Origin: Candidatus Uhrbacteria bacterium | GTDB taxonomy: Bacteria > Patescibacteriota > Patescibacteriia > UBA9934 > GWF2-40-263 | NCBI GenBank assembly: GCA_014239775.1 | Contig: JAAZYG010000027.1 | Coordinates: forward strand, 1-39,086 | Length of the DNA: 39,086 nucleotides | Direction: 5' to 3' | Part shown: positions 7,936 to 17,179 of the stretch, one piece after another | Numbering within the stretch: the stretch's first letter is position 1 | Layout: every line of letters starts with the position of its first letter | Notes under the pieces: model-generated | What the model was told of the DNA's origin: nothing | The model's database searches: none | Seen by the model: only the letters and a program-made list of their open reading frames with translations | Program-made: the position numbers and the translations under genes

Positions 7936-9036
7936 ATGAAGATCGCACTCATTCACGACTATCTTATTCAAGACGGTGGTGCAGAAAAGGTATTAGATGT
8001 ATTTCAAGAAATCTGGCCTGAAGCACCGACATTTACACTGTTTTTTGACCCAAAGAAACTACCAACATTTGCTGGTAGGGATATTCGCACATCTTTTTTA
8101 CAAAAGATGCCTTTATCAAAATCGAAATACCAGTGGTACATAACCCTAATGCCTGTTGCCACAGAACATTATGACCTGTCTGAATTCGATGTTGTGCTTT
8201 CCTCAACAAGTGCATTTGCAAAAGGAGTAATAACAAGACAAGACGCACTGCATATATGCTATTGCCACACTCCCACAAGATACCTATGGTCTGATACACA
8301 CAGCTATGTATCTGAACTTAAAATACCAAAAATTATAAAGACACTCCTACCACCAATTTTATCCAAATTGCGCATTTGGGATAAACAAGCATCGGATCGC
8401 GTAGATGCTTTTATTGCAAACTCTCAAACAGTCAATCAAAGAATACAAAAATACTACAGAAGACAATCAGACATAATTCACCCACCGATTGATACACATA
8501 GATTTAATATTTCCAATAAAGAAAAAACGTATTTTTTAACTGGGGGAAGACTTGTTGCGTACAAAAGATTTGATCTGGTTGTTACAGCAGCAAATAAAAC
8601 AGGAATTAAAGTAAAAATATTCGGAACAGGCCCGGTAGAAAAAGAATTAAGAAAAATAGCAAAATCTAACATAGAATTTTTAGGTAAAATTTCAAATTCA
8701 AAACAAAATGAAATATACGCAAACGCAAAAGCATTTATACATCCACAAGAAGAAGATTTTGGTATTACACCAATAGAATCAATGGCGGCTGGTCGTCCTG
8801 TTATTGCATATAAAAAAGGTGGTGCTTCAGAAACAGTCATAGAGGGATTAAGCGGAGAATTTTTCGAAGAACAAAGTTGGGAAGAACTAGCAGACCATAT
8901 GATTAGATTTGATGACTCAAAATATAACCCTGTTTTAATAAAGGATTATGCAAATAAATTTAGTCGCGAAAGATTTAAATCTGAAATAAAAAACTTTATT
9001 GACTCAAAATGGAATAACAAAAATACAGAATTCTAA
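7936..9036 (+). CDS. GT4-family glycosyltransferase
   Basis: 366 residues, GT-B fold. The N-terminal 'MKIALIHDYLIQDGGAEKVL' with the glycine-rich acceptor-side loop and 'CYCHTPTRYLW' are typical of WbaZ/mannosyltransferase-like GT4 enzymes. The C-terminal donor-binding domain has 'GGRLVAYKRFD' and the EX7E signature in 'EEDFGITPIESMAAGRPV'. It probably adds a sugar from an NDP donor to the lipid-linked glycan started by the upstream enzyme. It lies 6 nt after that gene and 2 nt before the next, so it is translated in one operon. The sugar specificity cannot be told from sequence. Confidence 0.9.
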   Translation: MKIALIHDYLIQDGGAEKVLDVFQEIWPEAPTFTLFFDPKKLPTFAGRDIRTSFLQKMPLSKSKYQWYITLMPVATEHYDLSEFDVVLSSTSAFAKGVITRQDALHICYCHTPTRYLWSDTHSYVSELKIPKIIKTLLPPILSKLRIWDKQASDRVDAFIANSQTVNQRIQKYYRRQSDIIHPPIDTHRFNISNKEKTYFLTGGRLVAYKRFDLVVTAANKTGIKVKIFGTGPVEKELRKIAKSNIEFLGKISNSKQNEIYANAKAFIHPQEEDFGITPIESMAAGRPVIAYKKGGASETVIEGLSGEFFEEQSWEELADHMIRFDDSKYNPVLIKDYANKFSRERFKSEIKNFIDSKWNNKNTEF

Positions 9037-9038
9037 TT

Positions 9039-10172
9039 ATGCGAATTCTTATAGATATAAGGCATTTGTGCCAAGAAAAACAATCTGGTGTTGGTGAGTA
9101 TACAAAACAACTGCTACACGGAATTTTTAAAATCGACCAAGAAAATGAATACATTCTTTTTTCAACCGGCAGAACAAAACCAAAAGAAGAACATGGCGAA
9201 TATTCAAACGTACTATATCGACACATTAAAACACCGAATCAAATTATAAATACAAAATTCATTTTTCTAAAACACCCTTCAATAAATTGGTACGTAAAAG
9301 AAACAATAGATCTAATCTTTTTGCCAAATCTAAACATAACTGTATTACCAAATGACATTCCTTGTGTACTTACAGTACATGACATGACATGGAAAATTTT
9401 TCCAGAATTTTACTCAAAAAAAATGCAGGCTTGGCACAATCTTGTAAACCCAAAAAAACTAATTGATTACTCATCTAAAATTATAACCCCCTCACAAACA
9501 ACAAAAAACGATCTGCAAAATCTTTTTAAAAAAAATAGTGAGGCTATAACAGTTATACCTCACGGGTGTGATTTACAGTTTACACAAAAAATGGAAGCCA
9601 GAGACCATGGTGTTAGATCAAAATTCCATTTACCAAAAAAATTTATTCTATTCATAGGAACCTTAGAACCTAGAAAAAATTTACTAGCATTAATACAAGC
9701 AGTCGATGCATACAGAAGAATTACACACGATGATTTACATCTTGTCATTGCTGGTAAATGGGGATGGAAATCTCATAACCTAAGAAGACGTCTTTGGAAA
9801 AAAGATGTTAAATCCTGGGTACATCAAATGGGCTACATACCAGACAAAGACCGCGCAGCAATTTACAGATCAAGCGAAGCTTTAGTATGGCCATCAATAT
9901 ATGAAGGATTTGGTCTTCCAATACTTGAAGCAATGTCTTGTGGAACCCCTGTAATCACAAGCCACACTTCCTCTATTCCAGAACTTACTAATGACTGTGC
10001 ACTACTAATTGACCCCTATAACATAAATGACATAACTGATGCATTAATTGGATTAATGCAATCAAAACCATTACAAAAACAACTATCAAACAGAGGGATT
10101 GAAAGGGCAAAAAATTATAATTGGAACAAATCAGCTATTAAAACACTGGAATTATTCGAAACTTTCAAATAA
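9039..10172 (+). CDS. GT4-family glycosyltransferase
   Basis: 377 residues, second of three consecutive GT4 genes. The N-terminal part includes 'LIDIRHLCQEKQSGVGEYTKQLL', a common acceptor-domain opening. The C-terminal donor domain shows 'FIGTLEPRKNL' and the EX7E motif in 'YEGFGLPILEAMSCGTPVI'. It starts 2 nt after the previous stop (TAAttATG), which suggests coupled translation. A terminator 28 nt downstream ends this transcript. Likely role: an elongation step in the surface glycan made by this cluster (inference). Confidence 0.9.
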   Translation: MRILIDIRHLCQEKQSGVGEYTKQLLHGIFKIDQENEYILFSTGRTKPKEEHGEYSNVLYRHIKTPNQIINTKFIFLKHPSINWYVKETIDLIFLPNLNITVLPNDIPCVLTVHDMTWKIFPEFYSKKMQAWHNLVNPKKLIDYSSKIITPSQTTKNDLQNLFKKNSEAITVIPHGCDLQFTQKMEARDHGVRSKFHLPKKFILFIGTLEPRKNLLALIQAVDAYRRITHDDLHLVIAGKWGWKSHNLRRRLWKKDVKSWVHQMGYIPDKDRAAIYRSSEALVWPSIYEGFGLPILEAMSCGTPVITSHTSSIPELTNDCALLIDPYNINDITDALIGLMQSKPLQKQLSNRGIERAKNYNWNKSAIKTLELFETFK

Positions 10173-10198
10173 TTAAGATTGAAAGTGTACTTTTGTGG

Positions 10199-10227
10199 AT
10201 ATCCTGAGGAAAAAATCAGGATTTTTT
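10199..10227 (+). terminator. Terminator inside the glycan gene cluster
   Basis: ATCCTGA / TCAGGAT stem around an A-rich loop, followed by TTTTTG. It separates the second and third GT4 genes and sits just before a -10 element. Confidence 0.75.
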
Positions 10228-10229
10228 GT

Positions 10230-10235
10230 TATAAT
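10230..10235 (+). promoter_or_regulatory. -10 element for the third GT4 gene
   Basis: A perfect TATAAT lies 20 nt before the ATG at 10256, directly after the terminator. No clear -35 and no SD are seen. It implies a new transcript for the third glycosyltransferase and the DUF4012 protein. Confidence 0.5.
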
Positions 10236-10255
10236 TTAGTTGAATCTGGGATTAT

Positions 10256-11383
10256 ATGTTGATTGGAATTGATGCTCGTATGTACGGGCCAAATGTGGGA
10301 GGTGGCGGTCTTGGTCGATATGTTGAACAGCTTATTTTGGAGCTACAAAAAATCGAAAACAATGATCGCTATGTTTTATTTTTAAAAAAAAATAATTTTG
10401 ATGATTGCAAGATCACAAAAGAAAATTTTTTAAAAAAAACAACAAACATTCATTGGTACACACTTAAAGAACAACTGTCTCTTGGAAAAATTATTGATGA
10501 TCAAAAACTGGACCTAATACACTTCCCTCACTGGAATGTACCACTGAACATAAAGACACCTTTCGTTGTAACCATACATGACCTCATACTTCTAGAAGAA
10601 CCATATTCATCTAGAACAACAACACGGAACAAACTGGTGCATAAAATTAAATACCTTGCATATAAAAAAGTATTAAAACATGCCATAACAAAATCAAAAC
10701 ACATAATTGCCATTTCACAATACACAAAGGACTCTATCCTGAAACATTTTCCAAACATAGCTTCTGAAAAGATAACAGTAATTTATCAAGGTGTTACAAA
10801 ATTAAACACACTAGAGGAAAAAACATCTGAAATAAAAGTACCTGACAATTATCTTCTTTACATTGGAAATGCCTACCCACACAAAAACCTAGAAACACTA
10901 ATAAAATCCTTTGTAGATATTAGTAAAATTAATCCTGAACTTCATTTGGTTCTTGCTGGGAAAAACGACATCTTCTATGAACGATTAAATAATTTTATCA
11001 AAAAACAAAATACTGTAATGGATAAAATTAAAATCATACCAAATCCAACTGATGCAGAAATTGCAGGCCTATATAAAAAAGCAGAAATATATGTATTCCC
11101 TTCTAGAATTGAAGGATTTGGATTACCAGCACTTGAAGCAATGCAATTTAAAGTTCCAGTAGCATCATCTAATACTGGAGCGCTGCCAGAAATACTACAA
11201 GATGCAGCAATATTTTTTTCTCCAACGAACAAAGAAGACATAACAACAAAAATCAACGAATTGCTCAACAACACAAACCTACAAAATTCATTGATTAACA
11301 AAGGCAATATCAGAATCAAGATGTTCTCATGGTCAAAAACTGCAGAACAAACAAACCGTATATATAAAACTTGTGCCAATTAA
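10256..11383 (+). CDS. GT4-family glycosyltransferase
   Basis: 375 residues. 'MLIGIDARMYGPNVGGGGLGRYVEQLI' is the typical opening of this GT4 subgroup. 'VVTIHDLILLEEP' and the donor-site parts 'YIGNAYPHKNLETLI' and 'SRIEGFGLPALEAMQFKVPV' (EX7E) follow. The gene has its own -10 after an internal terminator, so it may be regulated apart from the first two glycosyltransferases. Its 3' end overlaps the start of the DUF4012 gene by 11 nt, suggesting the two products act together at the envelope (inference). Confidence 0.9.
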   Translation: MLIGIDARMYGPNVGGGGLGRYVEQLILELQKIENNDRYVLFLKKNNFDDCKITKENFLKKTTNIHWYTLKEQLSLGKIIDDQKLDLIHFPHWNVPLNIKTPFVVTIHDLILLEEPYSSRTTTRNKLVHKIKYLAYKKVLKHAITKSKHIIAISQYTKDSILKHFPNIASEKITVIYQGVTKLNTLEEKTSEIKVPDNYLLYIGNAYPHKNLETLIKSFVDISKINPELHLVLAGKNDIFYERLNNFIKKQNTVMDKIKIIPNPTDAEIAGLYKKAEIYVFPSRIEGFGLPALEAMQFKVPVASSNTGALPEILQDAAIFFSPTNKEDITTKINELLNNTNLQNSLINKGNIRIKMFSWSKTAEQTNRIYKTCAN

Positions 11384-14093
11384 AAAACAAGTCAAACAAA
11401 AAAATAAAACACAAAAAAAGATCTTACATAAAGATACAAATATTTTAGGTTCTGTAACTAGCAAAAATTCTGATAAATATTTAAGAAAAGCTGTTACAAG
11501 AAAATCTTTAAGAGATACTACTACAAAACTTTTTGATAACTCATTACCTGAAATACTTTTATTTAATGGCATCTTAAATGGACATCACCTTAAAACTAAA
11601 ACTCATGTTGAGATTGGGAAACATACAATGTCACCACATGTTTTACATTTATCAATAACACCAAATCAAAACCTAATTATAGAAGATGGATATGATCCAA
11701 TTAGACTAAATTTAATAAATGGTAACTTTAATTTTGAGATAAACCCAAGTGAGGTAGTAGTAGACACATCAAATGACATAACTCTTTATGATAATGATGT
11801 ATTACATCAAATCACTGAAGATCTAAAAGAGCCAGATAAAACAATTGAGTATCCAATAATTGCACAAACCATGGTGTATGAAGATGTTCTAAAACCATAT
11901 TCACAAAAATTATATACATCACATATACGTTCTGCAATTACCCAAAGATTTTTTGAACCAAAAATAATACCAAAAGATATATTTTCCTATTTTGACTTTC
12001 CGGAATCAGAAAGTCATAACAAACAAGAAAATATAGAGGTTCCTAATCTAGACACTATTACACAAGAAATATGCTATGAAGAAACAAATACTAATAGCAA
12101 CAATTCAACAAAAATAAAGTTTGGATTACCTTTTGGATGGCAAAGAACAATAGGAGCTTTTGTTGCAATGTCTTTTGTGTTTGTTTTGCCATTACATGCA
12201 ATGAATCTTGTAAATAATTTACGTGATACAAAAATTGAAATTCAAAACCTTTCTGACAATGCTTTACACACACTTAAAAAAGGTACGAGTGCTGCATTAG
12301 TAAAAAATATTAACCAAGCAGAAACATCGTTTAAGGATGCGTCCGATCAATTTGCAAAAACACAACAAACAATCAATCAAATAGGTGGGCTTACAAATTC
12401 GATTCTTTCAACACTTCCTAGTACACAAAAAACATACAATACAGGACAAAATCTATTAAAAATGGGTGAATCTTTATCAATAGCCGGCGCAAGACTCTCA
12501 CAAGGTTTTCAAGCAATGGAAGCAGAACTAAATCCAACTCCTGTATCAAAAATAAAGATATTGTCCACTTTTACAAATGCTGCAATTCCACACCTAAAAG
12601 ACACTCAAAAATGGCTGGACAAAATCGATGTTGAAATGATTCCACAACAGCAACTAGAAGTTTTTTCATTATTACAAACAAAACTACCAACACTTATAAA
12701 TACAGTTGAGGAGTTTACAGAGCTTTCAAAGCTCGCAGAGCAAATATTAGGTGCAGATGGTACAAAGCGATATTTATTATTATTCCAAAACAACACAGAA
12801 CTTAGACCTACAGGAGGATTTATAGGAAGCTTTGCAGAAATAAAAATTAATAATGGTCTAATTGATTCATTGAACATACCAAAAGGAGGAAGTTATGATT
12901 TACAAGGTAGCCTAAAAACAAATCTTATAGCACCAAAACCCCTACAACTCCTAAAGGCTAGATGGGAGTTTCAGGACGCAAACTGGTTTGCTGACTTTCC
13001 TACAAGTTCAAGACAGGTAATTGAATTCTATACTGACTCAGGTGGACCAAGCGTAGATGGTGTCATTGCAATAAATGCAACTTACATCTCAAAATTACTA
13101 GGTCTACTTGGACCAATAGAAATGCCTGAATATTCCAGAATTATAAATGAAAAAAACTTTCTTTTTGAATCACAAAAAATAGTAGAACTTGAATATAATA
13201 AAAAAGAAAATGAGCCAAAAAAATTCATTGGAGATTTAGCGCCAAAATTATTGGCTAAAGTAATTAAGAAATCATCAAATGATTTTCTGGACTTAGCAGA
13301 TTTACTTGGTTCAGGACTTGCAACAAAAGAAATTCAGATATATTTACAGGATGAAAATTTACAAGAAGATATATTAAAACAAGGCTGGGGTGGTGCTATA
13401 AAACGCACAGAAGGAGATTACCTAATGATTGTAAACACAAATCTTGGAGGTGGAAAAACAGATGGTGTTATGACAGAAGACATTAATATTAATGTAAACA
13501 TGCAAACAAATGGATCTATAGTAAATACTGTAACTATAAAAAGAACCCACCATGGTAAACCAAATGCATTGTTTTCTGGTGTAAATAACGTAAACTACTT
13601 ACGGCTATACATTCCAAAAAAATCAAAATTAATACATGCAACTGGATTTAGTGAGCCAGATTCTTCACTATTTGAATCACCAAACCCAAAATGGACCATT
13701 GATGACGATCTGTACTATTCTCTTGCAAATTCCACAAAACACTTACAAAGTAACACAGATGTTATGGAAGAATCTGGGAAAACAGTATTAGGAAACTGGG
13801 TACAAACATCACCTGGAGAAACCTCTATAGTAAAATTTACTTATGAGCTACCATTTAAAATAAATGAGGAGGGTCAAGAAACTGCTATTGATGCAATTAA
13901 AAAAATTGTAGGCGTAAAAAAACATGATCGTTACACAATGATAATTCAAAAACAGTCTGGTGTAATCAATCGACAAACAAACATAAATTTACAATATCCA
14001 AAAAATAAAAAAATTCTCTGGTCATCAGATAATCTAAATAATCTAGTTGTATCAAATGAATCCGATGCTTTTGTAGGTGTATTGTTTGACTAA
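11373..14093 (+). CDS. DUF4012 domain membrane protein
   Basis: 906 residues, starting at a GTG that overlaps the preceding gene by 11 nt. The first 250 residues are a cytoplasmic region that is polar and begins with a very basic tail. One membrane helix lies at about 256-275 ('IGAFVAMSFVFVLPLHAM'). A coiled-coil-like helical stretch comes next, then the DUF4012 domain around 465-660 with its signature 'YLLLFQNNTELRPTGGFIGS'. The extracellular C-terminus is beta-rich. DUF4012 proteins are common in Patescibacteria and some Gram-positives, often beside glycan genes; their biochemical role is not established. An envelope role is inferred from the neighbours. Confidence 0.88.
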   Translation: MPIKKQVKQKNKTQKKILHKDTNILGSVTSKNSDKYLRKAVTRKSLRDTTTKLFDNSLPEILLFNGILNGHHLKTKTHVEIGKHTMSPHVLHLSITPNQNLIIEDGYDPIRLNLINGNFNFEINPSEVVVDTSNDITLYDNDVLHQITEDLKEPDKTIEYPIIAQTMVYEDVLKPYSQKLYTSHIRSAITQRFFEPKIIPKDIFSYFDFPESESHNKQENIEVPNLDTITQEICYEETNTNSNNSTKIKFGLPFGWQRTIGAFVAMSFVFVLPLHAMNLVNNLRDTKIEIQNLSDNALHTLKKGTSAALVKNINQAETSFKDASDQFAKTQQTINQIGGLTNSILSTLPSTQKTYNTGQNLLKMGESLSIAGARLSQGFQAMEAELNPTPVSKIKILSTFTNAAIPHLKDTQKWLDKIDVEMIPQQQLEVFSLLQTKLPTLINTVEEFTELSKLAEQILGADGTKRYLLLFQNNTELRPTGGFIGSFAEIKINNGLIDSLNIPKGGSYDLQGSLKTNLIAPKPLQLLKARWEFQDANWFADFPTSSRQVIEFYTDSGGPSVDGVIAINATYISKLLGLLGPIEMPEYSRIINEKNFLFESQKIVELEYNKKENEPKKFIGDLAPKLLAKVIKKSSNDFLDLADLLGSGLATKEIQIYLQDENLQEDILKQGWGGAIKRTEGDYLMIVNTNLGGGKTDGVMTEDININVNMQTNGSIVNTVTIKRTHHGKPNALFSGVNNVNYLRLYIPKKSKLIHATGFSEPDSSLFESPNPKWTIDDDLYYSLANSTKHLQSNTDVMEESGKTVLGNWVQTSPGETSIVKFTYELPFKINEEGQETAIDAIKKIVGVKKHDRYTMIIQKQSGVINRQTNINLQYPKNKKILWSSDNLNNLVVSNESDAFVGVLFD

Positions 14094-14098
14094 TATGT

Positions 14099-15925
14099 AT
14101 GGCCAAAAAAAAGAAACGAACAAAAAGGGATCTAAAAAAAGAATTACGTGCAATTTATGAGGGAGCAGATGGAAAACTCCCAGATCTAAGCCAACTATCA
14201 CATAAAGGTAGATCTGGATTTACGTCCATGCTCATAAAAACCATTCTGTTATTATTAACACTTTCCATTATTGCATGGTCTGGTTTTTTTCTTTTTACAG
14301 AAGGTCTATTTAAAAACAATGAATCTTTATTAACTGAAATAGAAGGACCAGCCAAAATTAGATCAGGGGAACAGGTTAGTTATACTATTAGATATCAAAA
14401 TACAGGAGATGTGCCAATTGCCTCTTTGGATATGAAACTAAACCTTCCACAAAGCTTTCATTTAACATCGGCTGTGCCATCGCCTTTAAATGAAACTGAG
14501 TGGACGATCGGCTCCCTTTCCCCCAAATCAGATGGTGCAATAATAATACGTGGCATATTTTTATCTGAAGTTCCAAGCGAGCAAAGAATACAAGCACTAT
14601 TTACATATAAACCCGCGAATTTTAACTCTGAATTTCAAAAGATAACAAGTAAACAGGTAGAGATTAAAGATTCTGTTATAAAACTAGTACTAAACGGGCC
14701 TACAAAAGCACTTTCCGGTGATGATGTTGAATACGAAATAAAAATACAAAATAAAGGAAAAGAAACAATATATAATCTACGAATATTACCAATAATAAGT
14801 AATGACTTTTCTGTAAATATATCTGAACCCTCCTTTGAAAAGGATAAAAATTACTGGAGCATAGACACACTTGCTCCTGGACAATTTGAATCTGTATCAT
14901 TACAAGGCTCTTTTACAGCATCTGCATCAGCAGAACAGTTGCTAAGTGCTAAAGTTGGTTTTATTAAAGATGACATATTCCTAGAACAAGCAAACAAAGA
15001 ACATATAACAGACGTACTTGGAGGTTCGTTATCTTTTCATCTAATACTAGATGGGTCTGACAAAGATCAGACTATTAGTCCAAATAAAATACTTCGCGGA
15101 TTAATAGATTTTAAGAATAAAGGATCAGAAACAGCAGAAGACGTAAAATTCATTTTATCAATTGAAAGTGAGAAATCAGCTCCCATAGACTGGGAAAACG
15201 CAGACTTTGGTGTTGGAATAGTAACTAAAGAAAATATAATCTGGAGCAAAAAAGAAATAGACATTCTTGAAGAATTCAAACCAGGACAATCAGATGTTAT
15301 TGATTTTTCAATACCAATAAAAACAAATTTAGATTTAGACGATTCAGATACATTTACACTTACATTAATTGCAGATATAGAAAAAATTGGATCTATTACA
15401 ACAAAACGCACAATAGAAGCTACACCAATAAAAATTTCTATTAATTCGAATGCTAGTGTAAATGCACAAGCTGTTTATTTTACAGATGATGGTGTGCCAA
15501 TTGGTACAGGTCCTCTACCACCAAAAATAGGTGAAACAACAACATACAGAGTATTTTGGAATGTAAATAACAGCATACACGCCTTAGATAACGTAGAAGT
15601 CTCTACAATACTACCTCAAGATGTTGTATGGAGAGACTCTACAGATAAAAATATTGGGACTCTTAATTATAACCAAACTACCAGACAAGTTAGATGGACA
15701 TTTGATAAACTACCTTTAAATATACTTGGTGCAAATGCATGGTTTGACATATCAATCACACCATCAAATGATGATCTGGGTAAATTTGTAAAACTAACAA
15801 ATCAAATAAGTTTTGAAGCGATTGACAGCAAGACAAAAGATGAATTAAATCAAAGTCTAGATACATTAAGCACAGATCTACCAGGTGATGAATTTGCAAA
15901 AGGAAAAGGTGTAATTACAAACTAA
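14099..15925 (+). CDS. Membrane-anchored protein with tandem Ig-like/DUF11-type repeats
   Basis: 608 residues. The very basic cytoplasmic tail ('MAKKKKRTKRDLKKEL') leads to one membrane helix (about 42-66) and a long extracellular part. That part consists of about four beta-sandwich units with the DUF11-like pattern 'SGEQVSYTIRYQNTGDVPI', 'SGDDVEYEIKIQNKGKETI', 'LRGLIDFKNKGSETAEDV' and 'IGETTTYRVFWNVNNSIHAL'. The repeats suggest a stalk or adhesin-like surface protein. It starts 5 nt after the DUF4012 gene, and a strong terminator follows, so these two form the end of one transcript. The ligand is unknown. Confidence 0.8.
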   Translation: MAKKKKRTKRDLKKELRAIYEGADGKLPDLSQLSHKGRSGFTSMLIKTILLLLTLSIIAWSGFFLFTEGLFKNNESLLTEIEGPAKIRSGEQVSYTIRYQNTGDVPIASLDMKLNLPQSFHLTSAVPSPLNETEWTIGSLSPKSDGAIIIRGIFLSEVPSEQRIQALFTYKPANFNSEFQKITSKQVEIKDSVIKLVLNGPTKALSGDDVEYEIKIQNKGKETIYNLRILPIISNDFSVNISEPSFEKDKNYWSIDTLAPGQFESVSLQGSFTASASAEQLLSAKVGFIKDDIFLEQANKEHITDVLGGSLSFHLILDGSDKDQTISPNKILRGLIDFKNKGSETAEDVKFILSIESEKSAPIDWENADFGVGIVTKENIIWSKKEIDILEEFKPGQSDVIDFSIPIKTNLDLDDSDTFTLTLIADIEKIGSITTKRTIEATPIKISINSNASVNAQAVYFTDDGVPIGTGPLPPKIGETTTYRVFWNVNNSIHALDNVEVSTILPQDVVWRDSTDKNIGTLNYNQTTRQVRWTFDKLPLNILGANAWFDISITPSNDDLGKFVKLTNQISFEAIDSKTKDELNQSLDTLSTDLPGDEFAKGKGVITN

Positions 15926-15926
15926 T

Positions 15927-15954
15927 AAAACTCCGGTCTAAACCGGAGTTTTAT
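15927..15954 (+). terminator. Rho-independent terminator after the Ig-like repeat gene
   Basis: AAAACTCCGGT pairs perfectly with ACCGGAGTTTT around a 4-nt loop, followed by an AT-rich tail. It can act in both directions. Confidence 0.88.
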
Positions 15955-15970
15955 ATTTAAATATTATACA

Positions 15971-15979
15971 TGTTATATT
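15971..15979 (+). promoter_or_regulatory. Extended -10 promoter of the small lipoprotein gene
   Basis: TGtTATATT lies 25 nt before the ATG at 16005. The SD AAGGAG (15994-15999) falls in the predicted short leader. Confidence 0.5.
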
Positions 15980-16004
15980 GTATATAGTCGTATAAGGAGA
16001 AAAG

Positions 16005-16484
16005 ATGACATGCGCACAATACTACATATTCATATTTAATATGATTTTCTTAATATCATGTGGGCAAACTGAAATAATCTCAGATGATAGTTCTTTAAAT
16101 AATATAGTTGGACAAGCTTATGATGGATATCTTATAGACGGGAATCTAGAAGATGAAATTGAAATCCTGGATAGCGCGTCTAAACTACAAATCACTTTTT
16201 CCGATAAAAATCCTCTAAGTGCGCAAATTTATTTTGAAGGTTCTATAAGAATTTTCTATATGATGTCATGGTGGGATATCACTGATGATATACAAAAAAA
16301 CATCGACAACCTTTATGTAGAAAATGAAAAACTTTCAGGTATAGTATTTATTAGGGATGTAGAGCTGGGATTTACGGGTCAATTTAATATCGACAAATCA
16401 GAGCTCACAATAACACTTGAAAAAATTGGCATGCTTACATTACACAAAATACAATCGGAAAATACAGCCGGAGATAAAACATAA
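16005..16484 (+). CDS. Small predicted lipoprotein of unknown function
   Basis: 159 residues. A hydrophobic signal segment ends in a lipobox-like 'FLISC' with the acceptor Cys at residue 19, followed by Gly, so lipid anchoring is likely. The mature part of about 140 residues is acidic and predicted mostly beta, with no recognised domain ('FIRDVELGFTGQFNIDKSELTITLEKI' near the end). It is not related by eye to the next gene. The SD AAGGAG with 5-nt spacing is strong, unlike most genes here. A terminator arm lies within the last codons. An alternative first Met (residue 13) is less likely because of the SD. Confidence 0.7.
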   Translation: MTCAQYYIFIFNMIFLISCGQTEIISDDSSLNNIVGQAYDGYLIDGNLEDEIEILDSASKLQITFSDKNPLSAQIYFEGSIRIFYMMSWWDITDDIQKNIDNLYVENEKLSGIVFIRDVELGFTGQFNIDKSELTITLEKIGMLTLHKIQSENTAGDKT

Positions 16485-16504
16485 ATAGATCTCCGGTTTT
16501 TATT
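16468..16504 (+). terminator. Terminator overlapping the 3' end of the lipoprotein gene
   Basis: CCGGAGAT (in the last codons) pairs with ATCTCCGG after the stop, then TTTTTATTTT follows. The loop of 13 nt contains the TAA stop codon. Confidence 0.75.
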
Positions 16505-16564
16505 TTATTTACTAAAAGAAATAAATAGACTAAGCTGATAAAACTTAATTAGAAGGAGGGGCTA

Positions 16565-17155
16565 ATGAAGAATGTTTGTTTTGTTATATTACTTATTCAA
16601 ACAATGGGCTACCCATCAATTGCCTATGCAGAAAAACCAAAAGCACATTTACAACTTTCAATACATGCTAAAAAAACCAACATCCAAAACACAATTTTTG
16701 GATTTGCATCTGTCATAGAATCACCAAAAATATCAAAAAATCCTGATGTATGGATTGCATTAATAGGACCTAGACTAGATGGTTACGGTTGGTACTTAGA
16801 AGCAATGTCTGGTGCAATAATAAACCACGGCATTGGAATACCAATCCTAGACATACGTTTTGAACTAAATCCAAAAATGATCAAAATACCATTATATATA
16901 TGGGGAAATCCCAGAGTCATACTGGGTGAAGACTCTAATACATTTTATGGTTTTTTACAGATAAACTATGTACTACCATACAAGATTGCATTCATAGGAA
17001 TTGAGACAGAAAATTTAATACAATCAAATATTAAGGACTGCTCAGTTGGACCCCAACTAGTAATAACATTTAAACACATGCATCTTGTAACCTCCTACCA
17101 ATTTCATACTCTGGAAAAAAATCAGTTTTGGTTTCGTGCGTTAATTCATCTATAG
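16565..17155 (+). CDS. Secreted beta-rich protein of unknown function
   Basis: 196 residues. The signal peptide (about 1-22) has a likely cleavage site after 'AYA' before Glu. The mature protein alternates short beta-like stretches with polar turns and ends in an aromatic strand ('FWFRALIHL'), a pattern that recalls small beta-barrel proteins. No family is recognised, and a true outer-membrane barrel would be odd in a presumed single-membrane lineage. The SD AAGGAGG at 16553-16559 is near perfect. The gene is followed by its own terminator and is convergent with the minus operon. It is the third strongly SD-led exported protein in the window. Confidence 0.7.
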   Translation: MKNVCFVILLIQTMGYPSIAYAEKPKAHLQLSIHAKKTNIQNTIFGFASVIESPKISKNPDVWIALIGPRLDGYGWYLEAMSGAIINHGIGIPILDIRFELNPKMIKIPLYIWGNPRVILGEDSNTFYGFLQINYVLPYKIAFIGIETENLIQSNIKDCSVGPQLVITFKHMHLVTSYQFHTLEKNQFWFRALIHL

Positions 17156-17179
17156 ACCAAATATAAGGTCTATTTTTTT
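17152..17179 (+). terminator. Rho-independent terminator after the secreted protein gene
   Basis: ATAGACC pairs with GGTCTAT around an 8-nt AT loop, followed by TTTTTTT. It overlaps the stop codon region of the convergent minus-strand gene. Confidence 0.8.
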
